Positions 43,614-51,876 of a stretch of 64,000 nt of DNA are shown here, piece by piece. Each line of letters opens with the position of its first letter. The first letter of the stretch is position 1. The translations under genes were made by a program, and so were the position numbers. Source of the DNA: Bacillota bacterium (GTDB lineage: Bacteria > Bacillota > DTU025 > MWDF01); assembly GCA_029565935.1 (NCBI GenBank), contig JAKQNF010000033.1, positions 56,398 to 120,397 on the forward strand, read 5' to 3'. The notes under the pieces are model-generated. The model saw nothing but the letters and a program-made list of their open reading frames with translations. It searched no databases and had not been told where the DNA came from.

Positions 43614-44221
43614 CCTATGACCCCCTTGCTGCTCGGTGCCCCGGACCGTCCCGGATCCGGCCTTATGGCTGCCCTTAAGGCCAGAGCGAGCGCTTTGAAG
43701 CAGGCTTCGGTCGCATGGTGGGCGTTGTCGCGCCTGAGCACCTCCATGTGAAGGTTTATGCCAGATTCCCTCGCGAACGCCTTCACGTACTCCTCAATAT
43801 CCTCTTCCATCCCGGAAGCGTCGACGTACGCGCCTCCCCTTCCGCTTATGTCAAGCGATACCCTAGCGAGCGAGCCGTCCATGGGCACCGTGGCCCAGCC
43901 GAACCTCTCCACCGCCGAAGCACCGCCCATAGCTTCGCTCCCCATGGCCTTGTCGAAGGCCCGACCGAGGCAGATGCCCACGTCCTCGCACAGGTGGTGG
44001 TATCCCGTCGCCATGTCGCCGACCGCCCTTAGGCGGATGTCGAAGCGGCCGTGGAAGGCCAGCTCCTCGAGCATGTGGTCGAAGAAGCCGTAGCCGCAAA
44101 AGCCATCGTAGACGCCCGTGCCGTCCAGCTTGATCTCCACCTCTATGTCCGTCTCCTTCGTCTTTCGCGAATAGGTCCCATACCTTGCCATGCCGCGACC
44201 CTCCTCAGAGCCTTTTATCAA
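43610..44221 (-). CDS. hisB: Imidazoleglycerol-phosphate dehydratase
   Basis: A 203-aa dehydratase of the monofunctional type (no phosphatase domain). GYGFFDHMLEELAFHGRFD, TGYHHLCEDVGICLGRAF and NAHHATEACFKALALAL carry the histidine/glutamate ligands of the two manganese ions. VDISGRG-type segment LDISGRGGAYVD is also present. The start is possibly the ATG 10 codons in (MARYGTYSRKTKETDIEV), which is the more typical N-terminus. It overlaps hisDC and hisH by 4 bp each. Confidence 0.93.
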   Translation of the reverse strand: MIKGSEEGRGMARYGTYSRKTKETDIEVEIKLDGTGVYDGFCGYGFFDHMLEELAFHGRFDIRLRAVGDMATGYHHLCEDVGICLGRAFDKAMGSEAMGGASAVERFGWATVPMDGSLARVSLDISGRGGAYVDASGMEEDIEEYVKAFARESGINLHMEVLRRDNAHHATEACFKALALALRAAIRPDPGRSGAPSSKGVIG

Positions 44222-46617
44222 TCGAACTCGCCCCTGTCTTCAGGTCCGTCTTCGCTTGCAGCCCTGGCGCCCTCTCCGGCGTCCTTTTCTTTGCCTGCGC
44301 CGGAGCCCGGTCCTTCGACCGCCGCCTTGATGCTCGCCATAGAGTCCAAAAGACAGACGTTCTCTCCCTTGGTCCCCACCGTGATCCGCAGGATGTCCGG
44401 CCGGTCCTTGAAGGTCCTGGTGAGCATCCCTTCTTCGGCCAGCTTCCCTCCGATTTTCGATGCCATGCCCTTCTGGGTGTTCACCGTCACGAAGTTGCAG
44501 TCTCCCTCGAAGGCGTTAAGGCCCATTAAGCGCAGTCCTTCGGCGAGCCGCCCTCTCTCCGCCCTGTTCTCCTCCACATAGGATCTAAGCAGCGATTCTT
44601 CCCCCAGCGCCATGATAGCGATCTCCTCGCATATCGAAGGCATGTTATAGGGGAGCTTGCCTGCGAGTATCAGCTTCGCCGTCTCGGGGCTGGATATGCT
44701 GTAGCCGACCCTTATGCCGGCAAGGCGCCGGGCCTTGGAGAACGTCCTCATCGCTATGATCCGGCCGGTAGCCAGATCGTTCATGTCCAAGCCGCTAAAT
44801 TCGGCGTAGGCCTGGTCGATCACTACGTACGCCCTGGACTTGGGGACCAGCCGCCTTGCCATGTCCTGCCAGTTCACCCCCGTGGGGTTGTTGGGCACGC
44901 ACAGGAAGACGAGGCTTCTGCCGTTGGCCAGCGCCTCCTCGAGCCTTCTTTCGTCAGGGAAGCCCTTTTCGTCGAGTCCGACCTCCCGGTAGGGAAGGCC
45001 GCACATCCTGGCTATCCTCCTGTACATGGAAAACGTCGGCCCCGGCGCCACGACCTCGTCCACGAAGCCCCTCAGTCCGAGCATCACGGCCAGTATCAGC
45101 TCGTCCGAGCCGACCCCTATAACGAACCTGTCCTCTGATATACCGTAATAGGAGGAGAGCGCCTTCCTCAGCTTAGTCGAATCCTCCGTCGGATACCTGT
45201 TGAAAGGCACCTTGGAAAGGGCGGCGAGCATCAGGGCCTTGGTCCCCGGCGGCACGTCCGCGCTGCATTCGTTTGCATCCAGCTTGACGGCCGGCCTTGC
45301 GCGATCCAAGAAGACCTCGTCCTGCCCTTCGTTGAGGCTTGTAAGCCTTGCTTGCACGGATTCCGCGTGTGCGTACAGGCCCTCCACCTTCGCGAGGCTT
45401 ACCGCGGCGGGGCCTTCTGCCAGGAAACCCTCCTTGGAATACTCCACCGTGTTGATCTTCTTCATGAAATCCTGCGCCGAAAGAGTGCCGAAGCTCTTCG
45501 CGGTCCCCATCGTGGGAAGCACATGGCTCGGGCCTGCGACGTAGTCGCCCATCGCCTCCGCCGAATAGCGCCCCAGGAAGACCGTACCGGCGCTCTTCAC
45601 CTTGCCGAGCAAGCCCCTTGCGCCGTCGAGGCATAGTTCCAGGTGCTCCGGGGCGAAGCCGTTGGCCACTTCCAGCGCCTCGTCGACGCTATCGACCAGC
45701 ACAGCCGCGCCATAGTAGGAAAGTGATTCGGACGCAATGTCCCTCCTGGGCGACGCGGCGAGCCTGATGCCAAGCCGCTTCCTTACTTCGAAGCAGAGCT
45801 CCTTAGAGGTGCTGACCAGGACGGTGCAGGCGAGATAGTCGTGCTCCGCCTGGGCGAGAAGGTCGGCGGCCACGAAATCCGGGTCGGCCGTCTCGTCGGC
45901 TATCACCATCAACTCCGAGGGCCCGGCGAGCATATCGATCCTGACGTCGCCCATGACGGCCTTTTTCGCCGCCGTCACCCAGGCGTTGCCGGGGCCGACT
46001 ATGATGTCGGCGCTAGGTATAGTCCTCGTGGAATAGGCCATGGCGGCCACCGCCTGTGCGCCCCCTACCTTGAACACGCGGTCCACGCCGCAAAGGTAGG
46101 CCGCGGCCAGGACCGCGTCCCCGACCGAGCCGTCCTTGCCGGGCGGCGTGCAGCAGTACACCTTACTTACGCCGGCCGCTTTTGCGGCAAGGGCGCACAT
46201 CATGAGGGTCGAGGGGTACGACGCCCTCCCTCCGGGCACGTATATGCCGGCGCTGTCCAAGGGGACGAGCAGCTGGCCTAGCCTCGTGCCGTCCTCCTTT
46301 ACGTAGGATACGGGCATGGGCCTGGCGGCGATGTGGAAGCACGTGATGTTCTCGGCCGCAAGCTCAAGCGCATCCCTTTCCTTTTGACCCATCCTCCTGA
46401 AGGCGAGCTCCATCTCCTTCGGGGCCACCTCCAAATCGGCCGCCCCGCCGATCTCCCCCCAGTCGAACTTCCTCGTCAGCTCGACCAGGGCTTCGTCGCC
46501 CCTCGCCTTCACGTCCGCTATTATCTTCTTCACCGTGGCATCGTAGCCGGCGTCGGTGATGGAAGGCCTTATGGAATCGGCCTCCTTCGGCCCCACTATC
46601 TTAAGAAGGTCTCTCAT
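44218..46617 (-). CDS. hisDC: Histidinol dehydrogenase - histidinol-phosphate aminotransferase fusion
   Basis: One uninterrupted 799-aa frame. Residues about 1-432 are HisD, which oxidises histidinol to histidine: zinc and catalytic residues Gln256, His259, Glu324-His325, Asp358 and His417 align with E. coli Gln259, His262, Glu326-His327, Asp360 and His419. Residues about 436-768 are HisC, a PLP aminotransferase: VKLDANEC, VPNNPTG (575-580), DQAYAEFSG and TFSKA with PLP Lys628, then RITVGTKGEN. There is almost no linker. A 30-residue acidic, Gly-rich tail ends the protein. The enzymes act at non-consecutive steps (7 and 9-10). The gene overlaps hisG and hisB by 4 bp, so the fusion is embedded in a normal operon. 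Separate genes are the rule. Confidence 0.92.
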   Translation of the reverse strand: MRDLLKIVGPKEADSIRPSITDAGYDATVKKIIADVKARGDEALVELTRKFDWGEIGGAADLEVAPKEMELAFRRMGQKERDALELAAENITCFHIAARPMPVSYVKEDGTRLGQLLVPLDSAGIYVPGGRASYPSTLMMCALAAKAAGVSKVYCCTPPGKDGSVGDAVLAAAYLCGVDRVFKVGGAQAVAAMAYSTRTIPSADIIVGPGNAWVTAAKKAVMGDVRIDMLAGPSELMVIADETADPDFVAADLLAQAEHDYLACTVLVSTSKELCFEVRKRLGIRLAASPRRDIASESLSYYGAAVLVDSVDEALEVANGFAPEHLELCLDGARGLLGKVKSAGTVFLGRYSAEAMGDYVAGPSHVLPTMGTAKSFGTLSAQDFMKKINTVEYSKEGFLAEGPAAVSLAKVEGLYAHAESVQARLTSLNEGQDEVFLDRARPAVKLDANECSADVPPGTKALMLAALSKVPFNRYPTEDSTKLRKALSSYYGISEDRFVIGVGSDELILAVMLGLRGFVDEVVAPGPTFSMYRRIARMCGLPYREVGLDEKGFPDERRLEEALANGRSLVFLCVPNNPTGVNWQDMARRLVPKSRAYVVIDQAYAEFSGLDMNDLATGRIIAMRTFSKARRLAGIRVGYSISSPETAKLILAGKLPYNMPSICEEIAIMALGEESLLRSYVEENRAERGRLAEGLRLMGLNAFEGDCNFVTVNTQKGMASKIGGKLAEEGMLTRTFKDRPDILRITVGTKGENVCLLDSMASIKAAVEGPGSGAGKEKDAGEGARAASEDGPEDRGEFD

Positions 46618-47288
46618 CTTATCCCACCGCCTGTCCTCCCCGATGCACCCATGCGCTCCATCAAATCAGCGATCGGCTTCGCCTTGATCCCGTAGCTGGA
46701 TCTGTTGGCTATGAGCCTTGCGCTGGATTCCGATATCTGCTCGACTATGGCAAGGCCGTTTACGGCGAGGGTCTTGCCGCTCTCCACTATGTCCACGATC
46801 GCATCTGCCAACCCTATCGCCGGAGCCAGCTCGACCGCCCCTTTGAGGACGATGATCTCGGGCCTTATGACCTTGCCAGTTGCGTAATCCCTGGTTATGG
46901 AGGGGAACTTGGTCGCTATCCGCAGCTTCGCGAGCATGCCCCCGGCGTCAAGCACCTCCTTGAGCGCCGGCACGTCATCCTCGGGCGCCGCCAGTACGAA
47001 CCTGCACCTTCCGAAGCCGAGGTCCATCAGCTCATAAACCTGCTCACCAGATTCGCTAAGGCCGTCCTTGCCCACTATGCCCACGTCGGCCGCCCCTCTT
47101 GCCACATATACGGGCACGTCCGACGGACGCGCTATCAAGTACCTCACGTTGCCGCCGTCGAATATCAGCTTCCTGCTGTCCTTGTCGTAAGGGCAGTCGT
47201 AGCCGGCGAGCCCTAAGGCCCTGGCCGCCTCCTCAAGCATCCGCCCCGCCGGAAGTGCCACCGTTATCATGCTTGCCTCTTCCTCCAT
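46614..47288 (-). CDS. hisG: ATP phosphoribosyltransferase, short form
   Basis: A 224-aa short-type HisG, first enzyme of histidine synthesis. ITVALPAGRMLEEAARALG starts the domain; RYLIARPSDVPVYVARGAADVGIVGKDGL and the PRPP loop VDIVESGKTL follow. It lacks the C-terminal ACT-like regulatory domain, and so needs HisZ, encoded directly upstream. An internal ATG at 47270 (GGAGGAAGAGG upstream) would give the usual N-terminus MITVALPAGRM and may be the real start. It overlaps hisDC by 4 bp. Confidence 0.93.
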   Translation of the reverse strand: MEEEASMITVALPAGRMLEEAARALGLAGYDCPYDKDSRKLIFDGGNVRYLIARPSDVPVYVARGAADVGIVGKDGLSESGEQVYELMDLGFGRCRFVLAAPEDDVPALKEVLDAGGMLAKLRIATKFPSITRDYATGKVIRPEIIVLKGAVELAPAIGLADAIVDIVESGKTLAVNGLAIVEQISESSARLIANRSSYGIKAKPIADLMERMGASGRTGGGIR

Positions 47289-47290
47289 CC

Positions 47291-48289
47291 CTATACGGCC
47301 CCTTCCTCCATGAGCCTCAGCATCACGCCGAGGTCCATCGCGAAGCCCGAACCGCTCTCCTTCGACCCTATCGCCCTCATCAACCCGTCGTACTGCCCGC
47401 CGCCCAGCACCGGAACCCCCACGCCCTCGGCGTAGGCTTCGAACACCAGACCCGAATAGTAACTTAGCGGCCTTATCAGCCCTAGCTCGAACGCGACCGC
47501 GAACTTCCCGCCGGACAGCACGATTGCCTTTCCTACCAGTCCCGAAGCGTCTTGGGCCTTAACCGCGAGGTCCGTCCCGGAAAAGTCCTTTGCTAGCTCG
47601 TCCAGAAGCTTCGTCGTGACCTTCGCGTCGTTGGCCGGCATGAGCTCAAGGATCGTCTTGGCTGCGCGGTTTTCACCGCCCATCGCCCTCAGGGCCGAGG
47701 ACGCACGGTATATGTCCTTACTTAGAAGCGCTTCCTTGAAGGACTGCAACTGCCTCCCGTCCATGCCGGCTGTCCTAGCCAGCCCGTCGAGCAGGGCTAT
47801 GTCCCCGATCCTCAGCTGCAGCCCCGACTTTACCGTCTTGCAGGCATCAATCGCTGCCGTAAGCGCCATCACGCCCGATTCGGAAGGGCTGTTTGAGAAG
47901 ACCTCCGCTCCCATGTGCATGTCCTGTCGGGCAAGGTACGACGCTCCCTTGTTCCTCGCCTTGCGGAAGACCTCTCCCGAATAGAAGATCGGAAGCGGCC
48001 TTGCGAACGAAGCGAGCTCCCTTACGGAAAGCCTCGCTGCCTGGAGCGTCATGTCCGACCTCAGTGCCGCTATGCTACCGTCCGGGGCGGCGAACTTTAT
48101 CTTGCTTTCAACCGTCCCCTCGTCCGAACCCGGACCTGCCGGGTCTATCACCATGGGAAGGCGCACTTCCATGAAGCCCAGGCCCTCCATCACCGCCGCA
48201 AGCCTCGCTTCCAGCCTCCGCAGAAGCATCGCTTCGGGAGGCAGGAGGCAGGATATGCCCTCAAGGAACTCTGACAAGACTAACACCAC
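47291..48289 (-). CDS. hisZ: ATP phosphoribosyltransferase regulatory subunit
   Basis: A 332-aa HisRS-like protein without tRNA-charging activity that activates short HisG and carries histidine feedback. Class II synthetase-like motifs: EARLAAVMEGLGFMEVRLPM, LRSDMTLQAAR (motif 2 region), YSGEVFRKARNKGASYLARQDMHMGAEVF and GGGQYDGLMRAIG near the C-terminus. GTG start with only a weak ribosome site; in-frame alternatives lie within four codons. It is the first gene of the his operon, about 40 nt after the predicted transcription start. Confidence 0.92.
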   Translation of the reverse strand: MVLVLSEFLEGISCLLPPEAMLLRRLEARLAAVMEGLGFMEVRLPMVIDPAGPGSDEGTVESKIKFAAPDGSIAALRSDMTLQAARLSVRELASFARPLPIFYSGEVFRKARNKGASYLARQDMHMGAEVFSNSPSESGVMALTAAIDACKTVKSGLQLRIGDIALLDGLARTAGMDGRQLQSFKEALLSKDIYRASSALRAMGGENRAAKTILELMPANDAKVTTKLLDELAKDFSGTDLAVKAQDASGLVGKAIVLSGGKFAVAFELGLIRPLSYYSGLVFEAYAEGVGVPVLGGGQYDGLMRAIGSKESGSGFAMDLGVMLRLMEEGAV

Positions 48290-48335
48290 TCTTTAATGCT
48301 TTATCTAAGTAAAGCGATGAAGTATAACGGATATA

Positions 48336-48364
48336 AAGATACTCCCCCTCATCGGGGGAGTCAA
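48336..48364 (-). promoter_or_regulatory. his operon promoter with palindromic operator in the spacer
   Basis: On the minus strand TTGACT (48359-48364), 17 bp, TATCTT (48336-48341). The spacer is almost wholly a perfect inverted repeat: ACTCCCCC (48341-48348), 5-bp centre, GGGGGAGT (48354-48361). Transcription would start about 40 bp before hisZ. The HisR/YerC-like gene ends 83 bp upstream, so its product is the obvious candidate to bind here and block RNA polymerase. Confidence 0.7.
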
Positions 48365-48446
48365 CGGCTTTCATGTACTAATAAGGATACAAACGATCCC
48401 AAACGGGACCTTGCGGCGGGTCGATCAGGCGGTATGCATCGTCGCC

Positions 48447-48752
48447 CTACAGAAGCCCCTTCTCCTCGAGCCTTGCGATGGCGGTCCTGTAGCCCCCGGC
48501 CCCGAAGGACAAGAACCTCTTCACCCTGCTCACCGTGGCGGAGCTCGCTCCGGTCTCCTTGCCGACCTCGGCGTAGGTGCTACCCTTCGAGAGCATCACG
48601 GCTATATCCAGCCTGTCGCCCAGCTCACTGACCTCCGGTATCGTACAGAGGTCCTCGAAGAAAGCATAGAGCTCATCCACGTCCTTTAGCGTGAGTATCG
48701 CGTTGAACAGCCTGTCCGTCTTCTCCTTGGATACGTTCTCCCTGAGGCCCAT
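48447..48752 (-). CDS. YerC/HisR-like TrpR-family DNA-binding protein
   Basis: A 101-aa all-helical protein. The TrpR-like fold is shown by LFNAILTLKDVDELYAFFEDLCTIPEVSELGDRLDIAVML and the helix-turn-helix TYAEVGKETGASSATVSRVKRFL. This is the YerC/YecD family; comparative genomics names related proteins HisR, a predicted repressor of histidine genes with histidine as co-repressor. Its place directly before the his operon supports that role. ATG at 48752 (a TTG lies one codon earlier), with GGGAGG upstream. Confidence 0.85.
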   Translation of the reverse strand: MGLRENVSKEKTDRLFNAILTLKDVDELYAFFEDLCTIPEVSELGDRLDIAVMLSKGSTYAEVGKETGASSATVSRVKRFLSFGAGGYRTAIARLEEKGLL

Positions 48753-48860
48753 CAAGCCGACCTCCCTAATGGGCAGACGATGCCCTTCATCTTATTAAAG
48801 TATACCCCATCGGCGCACTGTTCACGAAAAACGCCTTGGCGGACCGGTGATAGCAAAAGC

Positions 48861-50123
48861 TCATTTTCCTGACATGGATCGCCCGGCCAGCGCCTTTATG
48901 CAAAGGACCGGAACGGCGGCGATCAAAGCTATGATGGCGAAGGCAGCGGTGAAGGCCTTCGGCGCGTAGACGGATCCTCCGGACATGGCGTTTATTACGA
49001 AGCCGGTCAGGGACTGGGACAATATGGTGAGGGCGAAGCCTATCATGTTGACGAGGCCGAAGACCGAGCCGCCCTCTCCTTTCGGGGACAGCTCGTCTAC
49101 GACCGCGGTAAGGAGGGTGTGGCTGACGCCCGCCGACGCGCCCACCAAGCTCGCAAGCGCCATCGTGATCACATATGGCGCTTTGATCTGCATCAAGACG
49201 CAAAGCAGCGCCCAGGATACGGCATAGACGACCACTCCGTACGAAACGGCCTTCCTCTTCTTCGTCCCTATCGACTTCGATGCCGCGGTCAATATGTTCC
49301 CTACCATGATGCCGATCCCTATCATAGTCGCCCACAGCCTAGCGGCGGCCAGATCGCCCGGATAGACGGCATCGCACCAGGAAACGGCCCAGAGCCCCTG
49401 CAACGCCAGGAGAGGGCCCAGTATGGCGCCCCACATGACGCACGCCGCGGCGAGCTGCCTGGATTCCTTGATGGCCCTGAAAGCACCGGCCATCTTCTTC
49501 GTCAGCATGCCCTTTCCCTCGCTCGCGCCGGCCCTTTCGGAAGATAGGGTGTCGTGCCTTCTCAAGAAGACGAGCACAAGCGCCAGGGCGGACGAGACGA
49601 CCGCCATCGCGATGAAGGAAGCTCCCCTTCCCCACGTGTCCAATGCCATGCCCAGCGGAGTCACGGCCACGACGGCCCCTACGTTGCCCACGAAGAACGT
49701 GATGCCGGAGTAGAGCGCGTACTTGCTTTTATCGAAGTGGGTCCCCTGGAACACCAGGACACCGGTGAGCATCGGCGACAGCCCCAGCCCTATCACGAGC
49801 CTTCCCAACGCCAGAAGGGCCGGGCCTTTGGCGAGGCCGAAGATTACGGAGCCGAGGCTTCCCAGTACAAGGCCGGCCGCGACCACCGTCGAAGGACCGA
49901 ACCTGTCGCTAAGTGCGCCGCTTATCGGCTGCATAAGACCGTATGTGTAGAAATAGAGGGAGGATATGAAGCCCGCGAGGGCGGCGTCCATCCCCCATTC
50001 GACCGAAAGGGCCGGCAATACCACAGAGGCCGAAACCCTGAAGAAGAAGGTGACGAAATATGCCAGTACGAGGCATGCGAAGATTAGATATTCGCCTATG
50101 CTAGGCTTTCTGCTTCCTTGCAC
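48861..50123 (-). CDS. Major facilitator superfamily transporter
   Basis: A 420-aa protein with 12 predicted helices. The MFS loop motif between helices 2 and 3 is GALSDRFGPSTVVAAGLVLGS; an equivalent loop between helices 8 and 9 (SIGTKKRKAVSYGVVVY) marks the second half. RVSASVVLPAL in helix 1 resembles the organic-anion/oxalate-formate type of MFS. The substrate is unknown. GTG start with AAGGAG 5 bp upstream. It precedes the hisR-like gene by 105 bp on the same strand, so partial co-transcription is possible, but no link with histidine is visible. Confidence 0.87.
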   Translation of the reverse strand: MQGSRKPSIGEYLIFACLVLAYFVTFFFRVSASVVLPALSVEWGMDAALAGFISSLYFYTYGLMQPISGALSDRFGPSTVVAAGLVLGSLGSVIFGLAKGPALLALGRLVIGLGLSPMLTGVLVFQGTHFDKSKYALYSGITFFVGNVGAVVAVTPLGMALDTWGRGASFIAMAVVSSALALVLVFLRRHDTLSSERAGASEGKGMLTKKMAGAFRAIKESRQLAAACVMWGAILGPLLALQGLWAVSWCDAVYPGDLAAARLWATMIGIGIMVGNILTAASKSIGTKKRKAVSYGVVVYAVSWALLCVLMQIKAPYVITMALASLVGASAGVSHTLLTAVVDELSPKGEGGSVFGLVNMIGFALTILSQSLTGFVINAMSGGSVYAPKAFTAAFAIIALIAAVPVLCIKALAGRSMSGK

Positions 50124-50475
50124 CGGGGCTCCTTTATAGCATGTAATGAGCGCTTCGCGCGTACTCGACTAATCAATACCTCTACATGGATTATATAGGT
50201 TCGGGGCCTTCTTGTCCTGACGGCATGCGACCTGCTTGTCTAAAAACCGTTCCTACGGCAGGGGCATAAGGGCGCTTTACATCGCATACTAGGTGTTTAC
50301 ATATTATGTCATGTTATATATTATTGTGTTAATGTACTATTCATTTGCATCCTTATCTATCGATCGGACTCATGGTCATCGCAGCATCCGAGCGAAGAAC
50401 GCAGGGAAGACGGTCAAGGAGCAATTCCGTACCTTTACGAAGGTGCTATCGGCATACTATTAAGGAGGCGATCTT
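50124..50475 (+). other. 352-bp intergenic region with promoter of the lipoprotein gene
   Basis: Between divergent MFS and lipoprotein genes. The middle (50290-50345) is markedly A+T rich and contains the promoter listed separately. The remaining 145-nt leader has no obvious strong hairpin. Confidence 0.5.
50296..50324 (+). promoter_or_regulatory. Sigma-70-type promoter of the lipoprotein at 50476
   Basis: TTTACA (50296-50301), 17 bp, TATTAT (50319-50324), in an A+T-rich stretch. Confidence 0.7.
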
Positions 50476-51291
50476 ATGAAGAGAACCACTCTGCGCCTTA
50501 TAATGGTACTACTTCTTATAGCCCTCGTCCTATCGATCCAGTCGGGATGCACGAAGCAGCTGGCGATCCTAGTCTATGACGATTCCTACTCATACATGGG
50601 ATTCTCTCAAGAAGCCTTAGACAGCCTGTCCCTCGGATATACCCTGACGACCTACTACGGCGACTTCCAGACGGCATTCTCGTCCGCTGCCTGGGACATG
50701 GTAATATTCGACAATCCTTATTGGGGACTCCCGGGTGACGTACTTAGCCTGCTTCAGGATTACGTAGCAAGGGGTGGCAAGCTCGTCATGTCGACCTGGA
50801 TGCCGGCCGTAAACAACACGCACGGGCTGTGGGCACAGCTCGGGTACTCGTACTCGACCTATTTCGAGAATCTCGTGGACGTAGACAAGCTCTTCTCGGA
50901 CGAATGGCTGCTCAACAACCCGTATAAGACGCCCGACCTTGAGCTGAGCTCAATGGCCGACGAATTCTTCGGAGTCGACGGCTTCCCAGGTTCCGTTGTC
51001 GGCGACGGCAGGATCATAGCGTCGTTCGACGGCTCCGGGGCCTATAACATGGGCGCTGTTATCTGGGCCAACTCGGGAAGGACCATACTGAACGCGTTCC
51101 TCCTGGCCGACGCCTACGATTATTATGGAGACGAGCCTCTTGATGCGGACGGTGACGGCATGGCGGATGCTACCGAGTGGTGGGCCGACGAGATCTCGTA
51201 CGTGAGCACCAGGCCCGGCAGCAAGATACAACCCAGCTTGTCATCCTCTAGCGGCTCTGCGATCGGAGAGCTTGGGAACAACGCACTATAA
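50476..51291 (+). CDS. Exported lipoprotein, family B, with EF-hand-like calcium loop
   Basis: A 271-aa lipoprotein: MKRTTLRLI, hydrophobic segment and lipobox IQSGC (Cys25). The mature part alternates strands and helices: LAILVYDDSYSYMGFSQEALDSL, WDMVIFDNPYW and LLQDYVARGGKLVMSTWM, resembling the Rossmann-like class I glutamine-amidotransferase/ThuA or DUF4350 fold but without a visible catalytic Cys. RTILNAFLLADAYDYYG leads to DADGDGMADATE, a 12-residue EF-hand/dockerin-type calcium loop. It is a tandem paralogue of the next gene. It probably binds a ligand on the cell surface. AAGGAGG precedes the ATG. Function unknown. Confidence 0.75.
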   Translation: MKRTTLRLIMVLLLIALVLSIQSGCTKQLAILVYDDSYSYMGFSQEALDSLSLGYTLTTYYGDFQTAFSSAAWDMVIFDNPYWGLPGDVLSLLQDYVARGGKLVMSTWMPAVNNTHGLWAQLGYSYSTYFENLVDVDKLFSDEWLLNNPYKTPDLELSSMADEFFGVDGFPGSVVGDGRIIASFDGSGAYNMGAVIWANSGRTILNAFLLADAYDYYGDEPLDADGDGMADATEWWADEISYVSTRPGSKIQPSLSSSSGSAIGELGNNAL

Positions 51292-51876
51292 CAGGTCGTG
51301 AAGGTCATCGGATAAAGGGCCGGAACAAGTAGGCAGGGAAGGAGCCGGCTCCCCTTCGACGGGGACGGCTCCTTCCCATACTATACCGCTCGATACCTCT
51401 GTACCGCAGCCAATGCCCAATCTGCCGACCTCATCGCCGATTGCGGCGTAGGCCAGGCCCTTTAGTTCATATAACGAACATTTAAAGCATGCGAAATATC
51501 GAGTTCCCCTAACCCATTTAATGTATATTATCCTTAGTACCGATTTCCTGGCATCATCCTGCTATGTCCCTCTGATTGCGGCACTTTCCTTAACATGAGG
51601 GGCCTGACCAAGGATGGCGGTCTCCGACAGGATTTCTGCCCGGACAGGACGGATGCCTACCGGCATAGATGCCTTGGCCATTACGCGCCATGTAAAACGG
51701 CTTTTGTCTGGAAAGGGTTTTCGGTGCAAAGATAAAGAGCTCCGCGTGCATTCAGAGTAGGATAAGTCCGCTCTGGACTAAGGCCGAGGGAGTAAGCTAA
51801 GCCGGCTTTTAAGGCCCGAGGCTTTTTATGTCGACCATGCCCAGCATATTCAGCGCATATTGAAGGAGGTTTTCCC
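51292..51876 (+). other. 585-bp intergenic region between the tandem lipoproteins
   Basis: Begins with the terminator at 51336-51377. GTTC-n7-GAAC (51465-51479) is a small dyad. An A+T-rich patch lies at 51475-51545 (TATATTAT near 51525). A short AAGCC/GGCTT stem (about 51798-51829) precedes the second gene. No ORF or RNA gene is recognisable; the second lipoprotein's promoter must lie here but has no clear consensus. Confidence 0.5.
51336..51377 (+). terminator. Hairpin terminator after the first family B lipoprotein
   Basis: GGGAAGGAGCC (51336-51346) pairs with GGCTCCTTCCC (51367-51377), with an inner CCCC/GGGG stem around TTCGAC. No T run follows. Confidence 0.6.
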
